A program made the position numbers and the translations under genes. DNA of 64,000 bases from Chitinophaga pinensis (GTDB taxonomy: Bacteria; Bacteroidota; Bacteroidia; Chitinophagales; CAMDFR01), in the NCBI GenBank assembly GCA_945897725.1, contig CAMDFR010000001.1:186001-250000 (forward strand). The letters run 5' to 3'. Positions 27,145-37,149 of this stretch are shown here, piece after piece. A model generated the notes under the pieces. The model saw only the letters and a list, made by a program, of their open reading frames with translations, made no database searches and was not told the origin of the DNA. The first letter of the stretch is position 1, and every line of letters begins with the position of its first letter.

Positions 27145-30100
27145 ATGAAACAAAAAAAACATTTTATAACTTTTATTTTTGTTTGTCTGACCTGCTTAGC
27201 GTCGGCACAAACTACCGTAACAGGTAAGGTAACAGACTCTAAGAGTAAGGAGGCCTTACTTGGGGTGCTCGTTGTAGCAGAAGGGACGAGTATTGGGACC
27301 ACTACAGACTTGGATGGCAAATACAGCATAAGTGTTCCGTCAACTGTTAAACGACTTTCGTTCTCACTAACTGGGATGATTACCAGAACTGTTGATATTG
27401 GGGCCTCTGCCTTATTAAATATTTCAATGGATCCGAATGAAAAACTTTTAAACGATATTGTGGTAACCGCCCTTAATGTAAAACGAGAGCAAAGATCATT
27501 GGGATATTCCACTACCACTATCTCATCGGAAGAACTAAACAAAACAAATGGAAGAAGCGCCATTGAAGAATTGCAAGGGAAGGTTGCTGGTGTGAATATT
27601 ACATCAACAAATGGATCACCGGGGAGCTCGACAAGAATTGTGATGAGAGGAGGAAACTCCTTGCTTGGCAATCAACAAGCACTCTTGGTTGTCGATGGAA
27701 TTCCGATAAACAATAGTTCTTATGGCTTGGCTGACAATTTCAATGGCAAAGCAGATGAATTAAACAACGCTATTGATTATGGTAATAGAGGCAATGATAT
27801 TAATCCAAATGATATACAATCCATTACGGTATTAAAAGGACCAGCAGCATCGGCTCTCTATGGATCAAGAGGATCTCAAGGCGCTGTCATTATTACAACA
27901 AAATCGGGCGGTCTTGGTGCCACTGGTAAAAAATTTAAAGTAGCAATCAACTCCACAACCTCTTTCCACAACATTTTAAAATTACCTGAGTTTCAAAATG
28001 AATATGGACAAGGCGGAGAAGGAATCGCAGATAGTAGAGAAAATTTTAGTTGGGGACCTAAATTTGATGGTAGCACGCAACCATGGGGACAAGCTATTCT
28101 GGATGACAGTGGTAATTTGATCCAAAAAGTAAAACCATATAATGCACTTCCCAATAATGTCAAAGGTTTTTTCAATACCGGTCTCACTCTAAACAATAAT
28201 ATCTCCATTCAAGGTGGAACACAAAAAACAAACTATTATCTTTCCTATAACAATCTAACAAACAAAGGGGTGATTCCCGGCACAGGTTATGTAAGAAATT
28301 CTGTTAAGTTAAATGCTGGACATGAGTTTAGTGATAAATTAACAAGTGATGCTTCTATTACTTATGTAAAAACAAAAGGCGATTTAGTGAGTCAAGGACA
28401 AAGTAATTATTCTGTGTATGATCAGATTCTACAAACACCTAGAGATATTTCTTTGCAAGAAATAAAAGACTTAGATGACCCATTCAACTCATTGGAACAT
28501 TTCTATGGAGCTTATACTTTAAATCCATATTATGTATTGGCCAATCAAAAGAACAATAATGAGGTAGATAGACTTCTATCGACCGTTTCGATTAACTATA
28601 CTCCTTCAAAATGGCTAGCAATCACAGCAAGAGTGGGCAATGATTACTCTACAGATACTAGATATGAAAGACGTCGAAGATTTGCTGTAACTGATGGTGG
28701 ACAAAATGATGGGCAACATGATGATGGCTTATATTCTGAAGATATTTATAGAACGAATGAATTAAACGCTGATTTAATCGCAAACTTTAATAAAAAGTTT
28801 AAGCATGATATTGGATTTAATTTTCTTCTTGGTTATAACTTCAATCAACGTGGAATAAAGAATACATATGCCTCAACCAATGGCTTAGTAGTAAGCGATT
28901 TTTATAATTTAAAAAATTCTAACGGGCGCCCAATTGTAGAAAACAGAACATCCTTAAGAAGAATCATGGGAGCATACGCTAGTTTAGATTTGAGCTGGAG
29001 AAACATGTTATTCTTAGGAATTACAGCTAGAAATGATTGGTCATCTACTTTACCTAAGACCAATAGATCTTACTTTTATCCAAGTGTTAACGGAGCATGG
29101 GCATTTAGTGAATTAATCAAAGAAAACAATGGCAAATGGTTAACTTTCGGTAAACTGAGAGGTGGCTGGGCTAGTGTTGGTGGTGATGCTGACCCTTATT
29201 TGCTGACTAATGTATTTGTACCTGCAGAGGTTGGTGATGGATTTAATAATTCTACAGTGACTGGTCCATTTCCAAGTAACAGTGGCGGAACAGTGCCAGG
29301 CTATACTATTTCAAATTTAGGGAGAAATTCTAATCTAAAACCAGAAAGGACGAACTCATGGGAGATAGGATTGGAATTGGCGATGTTTAGTGATAGAGTT
29401 AGAATAGACGCTACCTATTACAATGCATTAGCAAAGGATCAAATATTCCCTATCAATCTTGCACCAAGTTCTGGTCAATCTACCAAAATAATCAATGGTG
29501 GTGAAGTCTCAAATAAAGGAATAGAGTTAGCAGCCAAAATAGTACCAATACGAACTAAAAGCGGTTTTAAATGGGAAGTATATGGAACCTTTACAAAAAA
29601 TGTGAACAAGGTCAAAAGTCTTAAAGATGGTGTAGATCAAATTATTTTAGGAGGGCCAAGCGGCATGAGCATTGTAGCAAAAGTTGGAGAAGCTTACGGA
29701 ACTTTTTATGCGCTAACTGAAAAAACGGATGATCAAGGAAGAACCATCGTGGATGCTACAACCGGACAACCAATTCTTACAGATAAACCTCAGACCTTAG
29801 GAAGTTTCCAGCCTAAGTTTATAGCGAGTTGGGGAACAAACTTATCGTATAAAGGAATATCTTTTAACATCTTATTTGATACCAAGCAAGGAGGTAAAAT
29901 CTATTCAAGAACAAAGGATTTACAAGAGTTTGTTGGGACTTCACCAAATACAACAAACAACAACAGAGAGGATTTTTTAATACCAAATTCAGTGATAGAA
30001 ACTTCGCCTGGTGTGTACGAAACAAACACCACTGTTAAGGTACATCATCAAGATTATTGGATTGACCAAACAGATAATAGTAGAAATATTATTGATGCGA

Positions 30101-30348
30101 GTTTTATTAAATTAAGAGAACTTTCTCTATCCTATCAGATGCCTAGCAAATGGTTTAAAAACACTAAATCGATTTCTGGGGTACAGATCAGTATTTTTGG
30201 AAACAATCTTGCAATATGGACACCTAAAGAGAATACATTTATTGATCCAGAAACAAGTACAAATGGAAACGGAAATGCTCAAGGTTTTGAGTATGGTACA
30301 ACACCCACTTTAAGAACCATGGGCTTTGGTATCAAAGCTGATTTTTAA
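27145..30348 (+). CDS. SusC/RagA family TonB-linked outer-membrane receptor
   Basis: A 1067-residue TonB-dependent importer of the SusC type. Signal peptide 1-22; carboxypeptidase-regulatory-like domain about 25-100 (VTGKVTDSKSKEALLGV); the SusC signature VTALNVKREQRSLGYS near 110; plug domain about 120-250 (VMRGGNSLLGNQQALLVVDGIP split around PINN, and VLKGPAASALYGSRGSQGAV near 230-250); then the barrel. It works with the SusD lipoprotein encoded 7 bases downstream, which forms a lid over it. No glycoside hydrolase, sulfatase or peptidase lies around it, so the substrate cannot be guessed. Confidence 0.95.
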   Translation: MKQKKHFITFIFVCLTCLASAQTTVTGKVTDSKSKEALLGVLVVAEGTSIGTTTDLDGKYSISVPSTVKRLSFSLTGMITRTVDIGASALLNISMDPNEKLLNDIVVTALNVKREQRSLGYSTTTISSEELNKTNGRSAIEELQGKVAGVNITSTNGSPGSSTRIVMRGGNSLLGNQQALLVVDGIPINNSSYGLADNFNGKADELNNAIDYGNRGNDINPNDIQSITVLKGPAASALYGSRGSQGAVIITTKSGGLGATGKKFKVAINSTTSFHNILKLPEFQNEYGQGGEGIADSRENFSWGPKFDGSTQPWGQAILDDSGNLIQKVKPYNALPNNVKGFFNTGLTLNNNISIQGGTQKTNYYLSYNNLTNKGVIPGTGYVRNSVKLNAGHEFSDKLTSDASITYVKTKGDLVSQGQSNYSVYDQILQTPRDISLQEIKDLDDPFNSLEHFYGAYTLNPYYVLANQKNNNEVDRLLSTVSINYTPSKWLAITARVGNDYSTDTRYERRRRFAVTDGGQNDGQHDDGLYSEDIYRTNELNADLIANFNKKFKHDIGFNFLLGYNFNQRGIKNTYASTNGLVVSDFYNLKNSNGRPIVENRTSLRRIMGAYASLDLSWRNMLFLGITARNDWSSTLPKTNRSYFYPSVNGAWAFSELIKENNGKWLTFGKLRGGWASVGGDADPYLLTNVFVPAEVGDGFNNSTVTGPFPSNSGGTVPGYTISNLGRNSNLKPERTNSWEIGLELAMFSDRVRIDATYYNALAKDQIFPINLAPSSGQSTKIINGGEVSNKGIELAAKIVPIRTKSGFKWEVYGTFTKNVNKVKSLKDGVDQIILGGPSGMSIVAKVGEAYGTFYALTEKTDDQGRTIVDATTGQPILTDKPQTLGSFQPKFIASWGTNLSYKGISFNILFDTKQGGKIYSRTKDLQEFVGTSPNTTNNNREDFLIPNSVIETSPGVYETNTTVKVHHQDYWIDQTDNSRNIIDASFIKLRELSLSYQMPSKWFKNTKSISGVQISIFGNNLAIWTPKENTFIDPETSTNGNGNAQGFEYGTTPTLRTMGFGIKADF

Positions 30349-30355
30349 TTAAATA

Positions 30356-31831
30356 ATGAGAAAAAGTATGAAAAAAATAAATTTAATTTTGACCTTATCG
30401 TTACTAGTACTGATAAGCATTTGTTCAGGATGTAAAAAAGATGTTCTCGACATTAATCAAAATCCGAATGATCCTGAAACCGTAGATATCAAATATGTTC
30501 TACCGAGTACAGAAGCCTTCTTAGGCTATACGATGGGTAACCAATTGCAGATTATGGGTGGACTTTGGTCGCACTATTGGACTCAAGGACCGAATGCTGG
30601 ACAGTATAATGACGAGGATGCCTACTTATATAAAACGACTGATGCAGATCGTCCTTGGACCCAACTTTATGCTGGTACATTAAAAGATTTGAATTTTGTT
30701 CACGAACAAGGCATCAAAGATAAGCAGAACAACTATGCAGCTATTGCCCTATTTTTAGAAGCATATACTTATCAAGTAATCACAGATGCATGGGGAGACG
30801 TACCTTTTACTGAAGCATTAGGAAAGAACGACAATATGTTTCCAAAATTTGATAAGCAGGAACTTATTTATGCTGAGATTGATAAAAAGATTGATGAAGG
30901 ACTTGCCTTAATTGATCCGCTTGGCGCAACACCAGGTGCAGATGATATTATTTATGGCGGAGACATGGATCTTTGGACAAAGTTTGCTAATACTCTAAAA
31001 CTTAAAATATACTTAAGACAGATTTATAAAAACCCTAGCATTTCTACAAAAATATCTAGTCTGATGAGTAGTGGTGCTGCTTTTTTAGATGATGGAGAAA
31101 GTGCCACCATTGTTTATTCCAACAATAAGTTGAATCAAAATCCGATATACACAACCAATAATGCGATTGGAGTAGATTATAATTTATTAGCATCGGCAAC
31201 ATCCATCAATCTTTTAGACTCTCTTGGAGATCCACGACTTGCAGATTATTATTTTCCAAATGATAATGCTGGGGTCTTTGCTGGCATCATACAAGGAAAA
31301 TCTAAATTATTGCCTTCTCCTCAAAGCAATGGAGACTATTCATTTTTGGGTGAAGAGGTGGTTGGTGCCACGGCGCCTGTTTATTTAATGAGCAGTTGGG
31401 AAAGTCTTTTCTTACAAGCCGAAGCAAACGCAAGAGGATTGGGAACAGGAGATGGCCAATCTGAATATGAATATGCGATTGAATTATCTTGGGCAAATTG
31501 GACTAATTCTTCTGCGGCTATTGCGACAGATTTACCAACTTTTTTAAGCCATCCATTTGTCGATTATACAGCGGCCTCAGGAATAGAAAACAAAGTAAAA
31601 TTCATCATCAATCAAAAATGGATTGCGATGAATGGCACACAAAATTTTGAGTCATGGACGGAACTTAGAAGAACGGGTTATCCTAATTTTCTTAAAACTT
31701 CAGAATCTTCTGTTCTTCCATCAGGAGTATTTCCTTGCAGATTTATGTGGCCAGATGCAGAGATAACAACGAATCCAAATGTACCTGGGAACAACAATGT
31801 AGAAGTTAAGGTATGGTGGGACAATTACTAA
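30356..31831 (+). CDS. SusD/RagB family nutrient-binding lipoprotein
   Basis: The SusD-type lid of the preceding SusC channel, 491 residues. The lipobox is SICSGC (Cys near 26 of the ATG 30356 reading; ATG 30368 is an alternative start). Mature start KKDVLDINQNPNDPETV and the segment AIALFLEAYTYQVITDAWGDVPFTEAL near residue 150 are typical of the SusD-like 2 subgroup, whose members often bind peptides or small molecules rather than large glycans. It is co-transcribed with susC and the DUF5011 lipoprotein. Confidence 0.93.
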   Translation: MRKSMKKINLILTLSLLVLISICSGCKKDVLDINQNPNDPETVDIKYVLPSTEAFLGYTMGNQLQIMGGLWSHYWTQGPNAGQYNDEDAYLYKTTDADRPWTQLYAGTLKDLNFVHEQGIKDKQNNYAAIALFLEAYTYQVITDAWGDVPFTEALGKNDNMFPKFDKQELIYAEIDKKIDEGLALIDPLGATPGADDIIYGGDMDLWTKFANTLKLKIYLRQIYKNPSISTKISSLMSSGAAFLDDGESATIVYSNNKLNQNPIYTTNNAIGVDYNLLASATSINLLDSLGDPRLADYYFPNDNAGVFAGIIQGKSKLLPSPQSNGDYSFLGEEVVGATAPVYLMSSWESLFLQAEANARGLGTGDGQSEYEYAIELSWANWTNSSAAIATDLPTFLSHPFVDYTAASGIENKVKFIINQKWIAMNGTQNFESWTELRRTGYPNFLKTSESSVLPSGVFPCRFMWPDAEITTNPNVPGNNNVEVKVWWDNY

Positions 31832-31849
31832 CTATTAATAAAAAACAAT

Positions 31850-32494
31850 ATGAAAATAAATAAATTAACCATACTAGCGAGTGTTTGTCTCTTGTTTGTA
31901 TTTGGATGTAAAAAAATAGAAAACCAGTTTCCTTCTACCGTAGTGAAAGTAAGCTATCCTATGATTACTTTAAAGGGAGACAATGCCGTTAGCATCAATG
32001 TAGGAGAGAGTTATACAGATGCAGGGGCAACTTTAACAGACGACATTACAGGTGGCATCACAGACATTGTAGGAGATGCATCAGGAGTCAATACGGCCGA
32101 GGAAGGCTTATATTTTGTAAGATATACCGCCGCTAATGCCAATGGATATTCCACAACAATTGTAAGACCCGTTGCTGTGACAGGTATTTCAGATGCGTTT
32201 GACATTTCTGGAGAATATCTCAATGCTGCTAGAGGAGGAACTGCAATGGTCACAAAAGTATCTAGAGGATTATTTCTTTCGGATAATGTAAATGGTGGTG
32301 GTTCTTTAGGAAGTATTTATATGATGGTTATGAGCGATAGTACACTAAATGTTCCAGCTCAATGGAGTAATGATGGAGGCTTTGATGGAGACTATGTTGA
32401 TGAAAGCATCTATTTATCTCCTGATACGGCCTATGAATATACTATTGATGCCGCTGGATTTGGCAACTCGCCCAGACTATTTGAGAAGCAATAA
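31850..32494 (+). CDS. DUF5011-type surface lipoprotein of the SusCD operon
   Basis: A 214-residue lipoprotein: lipobox VFGC (Cys20), an Ig-like DUF5011 domain at about 40-108 (GDNAVSINVGESYTDAG, EEGLYFVRYTAANANG), then a C-terminal beta domain of about 100 residues ending in FEKQ. Such third-position lipoproteins in SusCD operons usually bind the substrate at the cell surface. It starts 18 bases after susD and is followed by a strong terminator, so the operon has three genes. Confidence 0.82.
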   Translation: MKINKLTILASVCLLFVFGCKKIENQFPSTVVKVSYPMITLKGDNAVSINVGESYTDAGATLTDDITGGITDIVGDASGVNTAEEGLYFVRYTAANANGYSTTIVRPVAVTGISDAFDISGEYLNAARGGTAMVTKVSRGLFLSDNVNGGGSLGSIYMMVMSDSTLNVPAQWSNDGGFDGDYVDESIYLSPDTAYEYTIDAAGFGNSPRLFEKQ

Positions 32495-32512
32495 GTACAA
32501 AAAACGTAAAGT

Positions 32513-32546
32513 AAAAATGCCTCATTTATTGAGGCATTTTTATTTA
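32513..32546 (+). terminator. Intrinsic terminator of the SusCD operon
   Basis: AAAAATGCCTCA (32513-32524) pairs with TGAGGCATTTTT (32530-32541) over a 5-base loop, followed by TATTT. Confidence 0.92.
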
Positions 32547-32604
32547 GATACTGTTGCTTGTTTGTTTATTTTGATAACAATCATCATATTTCGTCGTTAG
32601 ATAG

Positions 32605-32612
32605 TAAATTTG
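32605..32612 (+). promoter_or_regulatory. porZ promoter -7 element
   Basis: TAAATTTG lies 22 bases before ATG 32634 and predicts a leader of about 17 bases. It overlaps the codon at 32610, so translation from 32610 is unlikely. No clear -33 box. Confidence 0.45.
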
Positions 32613-32633
32613 TGCACATTTAAATTATCCTAC

Positions 32634-34946
32634 ATGCTGAAGCGCCTCCTCTTTTTTTGCTTTTTCATATTTATGCTTATCGGTGCTTTTGCTCAAAATA
32701 GAAGTATTGGGTCTTGGAAACTTTATTTACCATACAACAGGTGCATTGCTATAGCAGCTGCGCCAAATTACATTTATGCAGCCACTCCTTATTCGCTCCT
32801 TAAATACAACAAAAATGGAGAGGAGTTAGATAACATCGATAAAGTCACAGGCCTTTCTGAGATAGGTATTCAAAACATTGTTTATGACAATATTTCTAAA
32901 ACACTTATAGTTGCCTACACAAACAGCAATATCGATTTAGTGACAGATAACAATGAAATCATTAACATCAACGATATTAAAAATAAGATTATTTCTGGTG
33001 ATAAAGCCATCTACAATTTAACCATCAATGAAGGCTTAGCCTACTTATCTTGTGGTTTTGGAATTGCTGTATTGGATGTCGCTAAAAGGGAGTTTAAGGA
33101 AACATATTATATCAGTAATACGGGGAGCAATTTAGCAATCAAAGATGTGAGCATTTTGAACGATAAAATTTATGCCTCCACAGCTGAAGGGTTAAAATAT
33201 ATTGCACTTAATAATCCAGGCATTCTTAACTATGTGAATTGGCAATTAGCTTCAGGTATTGATGGTTTGCCTGGAGGAGGCAATCCTGAAGAAAGTGAAG
33301 TATTCGATCATAAACTTTTCCTTTCTCTTTCTGATACTTTATTCAGCTATGATGGTTTAGTATGGACTAAATTGATGTACGAACCTTATTGGAAAATAAA
33401 ACAATTAACCTCTACATCTAACGGTCTCGCTGTGTGTTCGCTACTTGACACCAGTGGACAAATCACAGATGCAAAAGTGTCGGTGTATAACAGCAATTTT
33501 GTTTTAATAGATAGTCTTCGAAGACCCAATATAAGCTCACCTTTTCAGATATTGAGCGAATCGGATCACGATTTTTATGTGGCTGATTATGACAAGGGAC
33601 TTCTGCATGTGCAGGACCAAAAATCGACCACCATTACCGTTGGTGGTATTCCTTCTAATAATGCTTTTGGTTTAGCAGTAAATAATAACAAAATGTATGT
33701 TGCCACAGGTAGTTATGATGGCTCATTTAATTATAAGCGAAATGTGAATGGATTTTATGTATACAACGGAACCTATTGGGGAATGTATAGTTTATATACG
33801 TACCCAATTCTTTCGACTGTAACAGATGTTATTGCTATAACTGTAGACCCAAAAACAGAGCGTATTTATGCGTCTTCTCTTTATTCTGGTTTAATAGTTG
33901 TTTCCGGAGACACTGTTTCCTTATATGACGAAACGAATACAGATGGGATGTTACAGCCTGCGCAAGGGGATCCAGGGAGTACGCGTGTGAGCGATGTGGC
34001 TATTGATCAAAAAGACAATGTATGGATTTTGAATAATAGTGCAGCGGAACCTATTACCGTATGGCAGAAAGACGGTACTTGGACTCATCAGCCTGGTGTT
34101 TCCGGTATCAATCAACTCAAAAAAATAATTATTGACCAGAATAATCAGAAGTGGATTTTAACAAGAGAGGGGGGTATTCTTGTCATAGATGAGGGGGAGC
34201 TGAATACCAATTCCGATGATAAAATTCGTTATTTAAACTCTTCGGTTGGCAATGGAGGATTGCCAAGTGAGGGTGTTTTTTCTATTGCTGAGGATAAGGA
34301 AGGAAGCATTTGGGTTGGAACCTCTGCGGGCATTGGTGTATTTGCATGTGCATCGAGCGTATTCAACACTGGTGGTTGTGATGCACAAAAAATTATTGTT
34401 GAGCGAGACGGTTACTCAGGATATCTATTCAGCACCCAAGCTGTTATTGCCATTGCTGTGGATGGCGCCAATAGAAAGTGGATAGGGACCAGCGGAGGGG
34501 TATGGCTCTTATCGTCTGATGGCAAGGAAGAACTTCTCCATTTTAATACAGCAAACAGTCCTATGCCATCAAATGAAGTATATGATATTGCGATCAATGA
34601 CAAAACAGGTGAAGTACTTATTGCCACTAGTGCTGGCATGATAGGTTACCTAGGAGATGCTACCAAGGGTAGTGATGTTTTTGAAGATGTATTGGTGTAT
34701 CCTAACCCGGTTGCTCCTGATTACAGTGGTCCTATTGCAATAAAAGGCTTGGCAGATGATGCCTATTTCAAAATAACTGATATTGGAGGTGGATTGATTT
34801 ACGAAGGCAATGCCAATGGAGGCACTGCTATATGGGATGGCAAAAACTATAATGGCACGAAGGCAAAGACCGGCGTTTATATCGTATATAGTCTTGGACA
34901 AGACGGCAAATCTCATTACGCCACTAAAATTGTATTTATAAAATAA
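32634..34946 (+). CDS. porZ: T9SS protein PorZ (beta-propeller component of the attachment complex)
   Basis: PorZ is a surface-exposed part of the T9SS attachment (sortase) complex with PorU, PorQ and PorV; it binds the anionic lipopolysaccharide that is joined to cargo proteins. The 770-residue product (start at ATG 32634, then MLKRLLFFCFFIFMLIGAFA signal) has the family start NRSIGSWKLYLPYNRCIAIA, two beta-propellers built from repeats such as IWVGTSAGIGVF and KWIGTSGGVWLL, and an uncleaved T9SS-type C-terminal domain from about 690 (VLVYPNPVAPDYSGPI, WDGKNYNG, TGVYIVYS). Length matches the known protein. It stands alone, not beside other por genes. Confidence 0.87.
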   Translation: MLKRLLFFCFFIFMLIGAFAQNRSIGSWKLYLPYNRCIAIAAAPNYIYAATPYSLLKYNKNGEELDNIDKVTGLSEIGIQNIVYDNISKTLIVAYTNSNIDLVTDNNEIININDIKNKIISGDKAIYNLTINEGLAYLSCGFGIAVLDVAKREFKETYYISNTGSNLAIKDVSILNDKIYASTAEGLKYIALNNPGILNYVNWQLASGIDGLPGGGNPEESEVFDHKLFLSLSDTLFSYDGLVWTKLMYEPYWKIKQLTSTSNGLAVCSLLDTSGQITDAKVSVYNSNFVLIDSLRRPNISSPFQILSESDHDFYVADYDKGLLHVQDQKSTTITVGGIPSNNAFGLAVNNNKMYVATGSYDGSFNYKRNVNGFYVYNGTYWGMYSLYTYPILSTVTDVIAITVDPKTERIYASSLYSGLIVVSGDTVSLYDETNTDGMLQPAQGDPGSTRVSDVAIDQKDNVWILNNSAAEPITVWQKDGTWTHQPGVSGINQLKKIIIDQNNQKWILTREGGILVIDEGELNTNSDDKIRYLNSSVGNGGLPSEGVFSIAEDKEGSIWVGTSAGIGVFACASSVFNTGGCDAQKIIVERDGYSGYLFSTQAVIAIAVDGANRKWIGTSGGVWLLSSDGKEELLHFNTANSPMPSNEVYDIAINDKTGEVLIATSAGMIGYLGDATKGSDVFEDVLVYPNPVAPDYSGPIAIKGLADDAYFKITDIGGGLIYEGNANGGTAIWDGKNYNGTKAKTGVYIVYSLGQDGKSHYATKIVFIK

Positions 34947-34949
34947 TTT

Positions 34950-35070
34950 GTCGTGCGAGCAAAATTGCTGCACAAAGGGTAGTAGCGATAGCCCACAGCC
35001 TTCAAAAAAGATTTTGAAGGCGAGGACTATAAGCGAATAACCTGGCTGCGACCCTAGGAGCAGTGTGCCA
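34950..35070. repeat. REP-like palindromic element, copy 3
   Basis: It begins GTCGTGC like copies 1 and 2. It contains GTAGCGATAGCCC, a perfect 10-bp hairpin (GCCTTCAAAA at 34998-35007 with TTTTGAAGGC at 35012-35021), then GGCGAGGACTATAAGCGAA. The last part resembles 54748-54790. It fills the gap after porZ. Confidence 0.55.
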
Positions 35071-35169
35071 TAAAATTCTTATCCATTTGTAAAAGATAAT
35101 AATCTTAAGACTAAACACGTATGTAACATAATTCAATGAGTCTCGTAAAAGCTAACATTGGCATTAATT

Positions 35170-36942
35170 ATGGAAGTTTTAGAAATTATACATGAAGGGA
35201 GTACTATTTTGGAGCTGGATAAGTCCGCGTTCAAAAACTTCTATGAAACGAAAGTAGAAATCGTAAAAGAGTCTAGAAACAAGAACTATATATTTGAGTT
35301 CGAGCTTCAACAACTACAATATCTAATCAATATTGACGCGACCTATCCGAAAGCAATCCTACGCGCAAATAGGCTTCTAGCCAAATACAAAAATTCTGTG
35401 AGCCCCTATCTTTTAGGTAAATTATATCGATTGATTGGAATAGCCCATGCCCATATTGGAGAGCTACAAAAAGCGATGGAAGTATACATGGAAGCCACAA
35501 AACAAATAGAAAAAATAGATCACAAATCGGATGTAGAATTGTATGAATTAGGATTGATCTATAACAATATCACTATTCTGTTTAAGAATCCTAATGAAAA
35601 CGAAAAGCGTTTGGAATATATTAAGCTATCGCTGGGTATTTTTAAATCAATCAAGTCGGACAAAGGATTGGGAATGGCATATAACTCATTAGGGAATTAT
35701 TATAGCAACAAAAAAGATTATACAAACGCATTAAAATATCAGCTGATGTCATTAAAATTAAAGAAAAAGTTAAATGACGAAAAAGGAACTGCCGTTAGCT
35801 ATGGAAATATAGCGGGAATTTACCTTGAGCAGCAAGATTTTGTTAATGCTGAGAAGTATCTAAAAAAATCTGATGAGATAAAAATAAAGCATGGTTCGAG
35901 TTATTCTCTTTGTCATCTTTATCTAATGCATGGAGCGTTTTTTCTTAAACAGAAAAACCCTGCAAGAGCGATCACTTATCTTTTGAAATGTTATCTGATT
36001 GCGACGAAACATCATATGCGTCTAGAACTGAAAGAAGTTACTTTGGTTTTGTCGGAAACTTATGAGCAGATGGAAGATTTTAAAAGAGCCAACACATATT
36101 TAAAAGAACATTTAGCGCTTGAAAGGGAAATCAATGATATACAGAAATCGAAGATCACCATCGAACTTAGAGATAAATATGAATCTGAAAAACAAAAAAG
36201 AGAAAGTCGTTTACTAAAAATAAAAAACAGAGAAATCAGGGCTCATTTATTAAAGGTTGAACAATACAATCAAGAATTAAAACAGTTCGCCCAGATTGCC
36301 TCTCATGATTTCAAAGAGCCACTTAGATCGATAAAGATGCACTTGATGCTATTGGAAAAGAGTGCTGTTGGAATGAATGACCAGCAAAAAGAGATTGTAA
36401 ACTTTACAAAAAACACGGCAGAGAGATTGACTCAAATGCTAGAGGATCTCAAAACATATTCTAATCTTGACAATTTAGATTTTCACGAGTCTATAGAGAA
36501 TGTGGACATGAATACCCTTATTCCTTTTTTGTATAAAAAAACCGTTTCATTATTAGAGCCCAAAAAATTGAATTTGGTTGTAGAAAACTTACCTGTTTTA
36601 AGAATGAATGCTGGGCAGATGAAAAAATTATTCTCTCATTTGATTACAAATGCTTTCTATTACAACACGAACAAGGCTCCGAAACTAACCATTTCATATA
36701 CACTTTTCAAGGATAGTCATGTTTTTAAGTTTCATGATAATGGTGTTGGTATTGCTTGTGAATACTTCACAAAAATATTTGAGATTTTTGAACGCTTAGA
36801 ATCTGATGGTAATTATCATGGTACCGGTATTGGATTGGCGATGTGCAAAAAAATTGTCCAAAACATGAACGGTAAAATTTGGGTAAAATCAAAAGTTGGG
36901 ATCGGATCCGTATTTTATATTAGTTTTCCTGCCACCTCATAA
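35170..36942 (+). CDS. Soluble TPR sensor histidine kinase
   Basis: A 590-residue cytoplasmic kinase (ATG 35170; TTG 35158 is a longer alternative). No signal peptide or membrane segment. About six TPRs at residues 60-325 (AYNSLGNYYSNKKDYTNALKYQ, AVSYGNIAGIYLEQQDFVNAEKYL), a coiled coil at about 330-370, then a HisKA-type domain with phospho-acceptor His379 in ASHDFKEPLRS, and a HATPase with LITNAFYYN (N box), DNGVGI (G1), GTGIGLAMCKKIV (G2). There is no receiver domain and no response regulator next to it. The TPRs presumably sense a protein partner. A REP-like element precedes it. Confidence 0.9.
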   Translation: MEVLEIIHEGSTILELDKSAFKNFYETKVEIVKESRNKNYIFEFELQQLQYLINIDATYPKAILRANRLLAKYKNSVSPYLLGKLYRLIGIAHAHIGELQKAMEVYMEATKQIEKIDHKSDVELYELGLIYNNITILFKNPNENEKRLEYIKLSLGIFKSIKSDKGLGMAYNSLGNYYSNKKDYTNALKYQLMSLKLKKKLNDEKGTAVSYGNIAGIYLEQQDFVNAEKYLKKSDEIKIKHGSSYSLCHLYLMHGAFFLKQKNPARAITYLLKCYLIATKHHMRLELKEVTLVLSETYEQMEDFKRANTYLKEHLALEREINDIQKSKITIELRDKYESEKQKRESRLLKIKNREIRAHLLKVEQYNQELKQFAQIASHDFKEPLRSIKMHLMLLEKSAVGMNDQQKEIVNFTKNTAERLTQMLEDLKTYSNLDNLDFHESIENVDMNTLIPFLYKKTVSLLEPKKLNLVVENLPVLRMNAGQMKKLFSHLITNAFYYNTNKAPKLTISYTLFKDSHVFKFHDNGVGIACEYFTKIFEIFERLESDGNYHGTGIGLAMCKKIVQNMNGKIWVKSKVGIGSVFYISFPATS

Positions 36943-37002
36943 GTCATTCCTTTTCTTCCATTTTTATCGATAGATTCGTATTGATTGTGCATCAGCTGAA
37001 AG

Positions 37003-37149
37003 CTAGGTAAACATTAATAAATCGGCAAAAGATCGTCTCTCAAAAAAAGAAGCAGGAAGAAAAGCACCTGAGTAGGATTTTGGCACTAATACAACATAGA
37101 TGTCTGCCTTTAAAAAAGCATAGCTCAGTTCTTCAACTGGCGTATTCAT
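37003..37149 (-). pseudogene. Possible gene remnant
   Basis: A 48-codon minus-strand frame (ATG 37149 to TAG 37005) with protein-like composition (ELSYAFLKADIYVVLVPKSY). The same frame stays open 10 codons further upstream to a TAG. I do not recognise it; it may be the decayed end of a lost gene in the 250-base gap between the kinase and the MFS gene. The rest of this gap shows nothing I can name. Confidence 0.2.
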
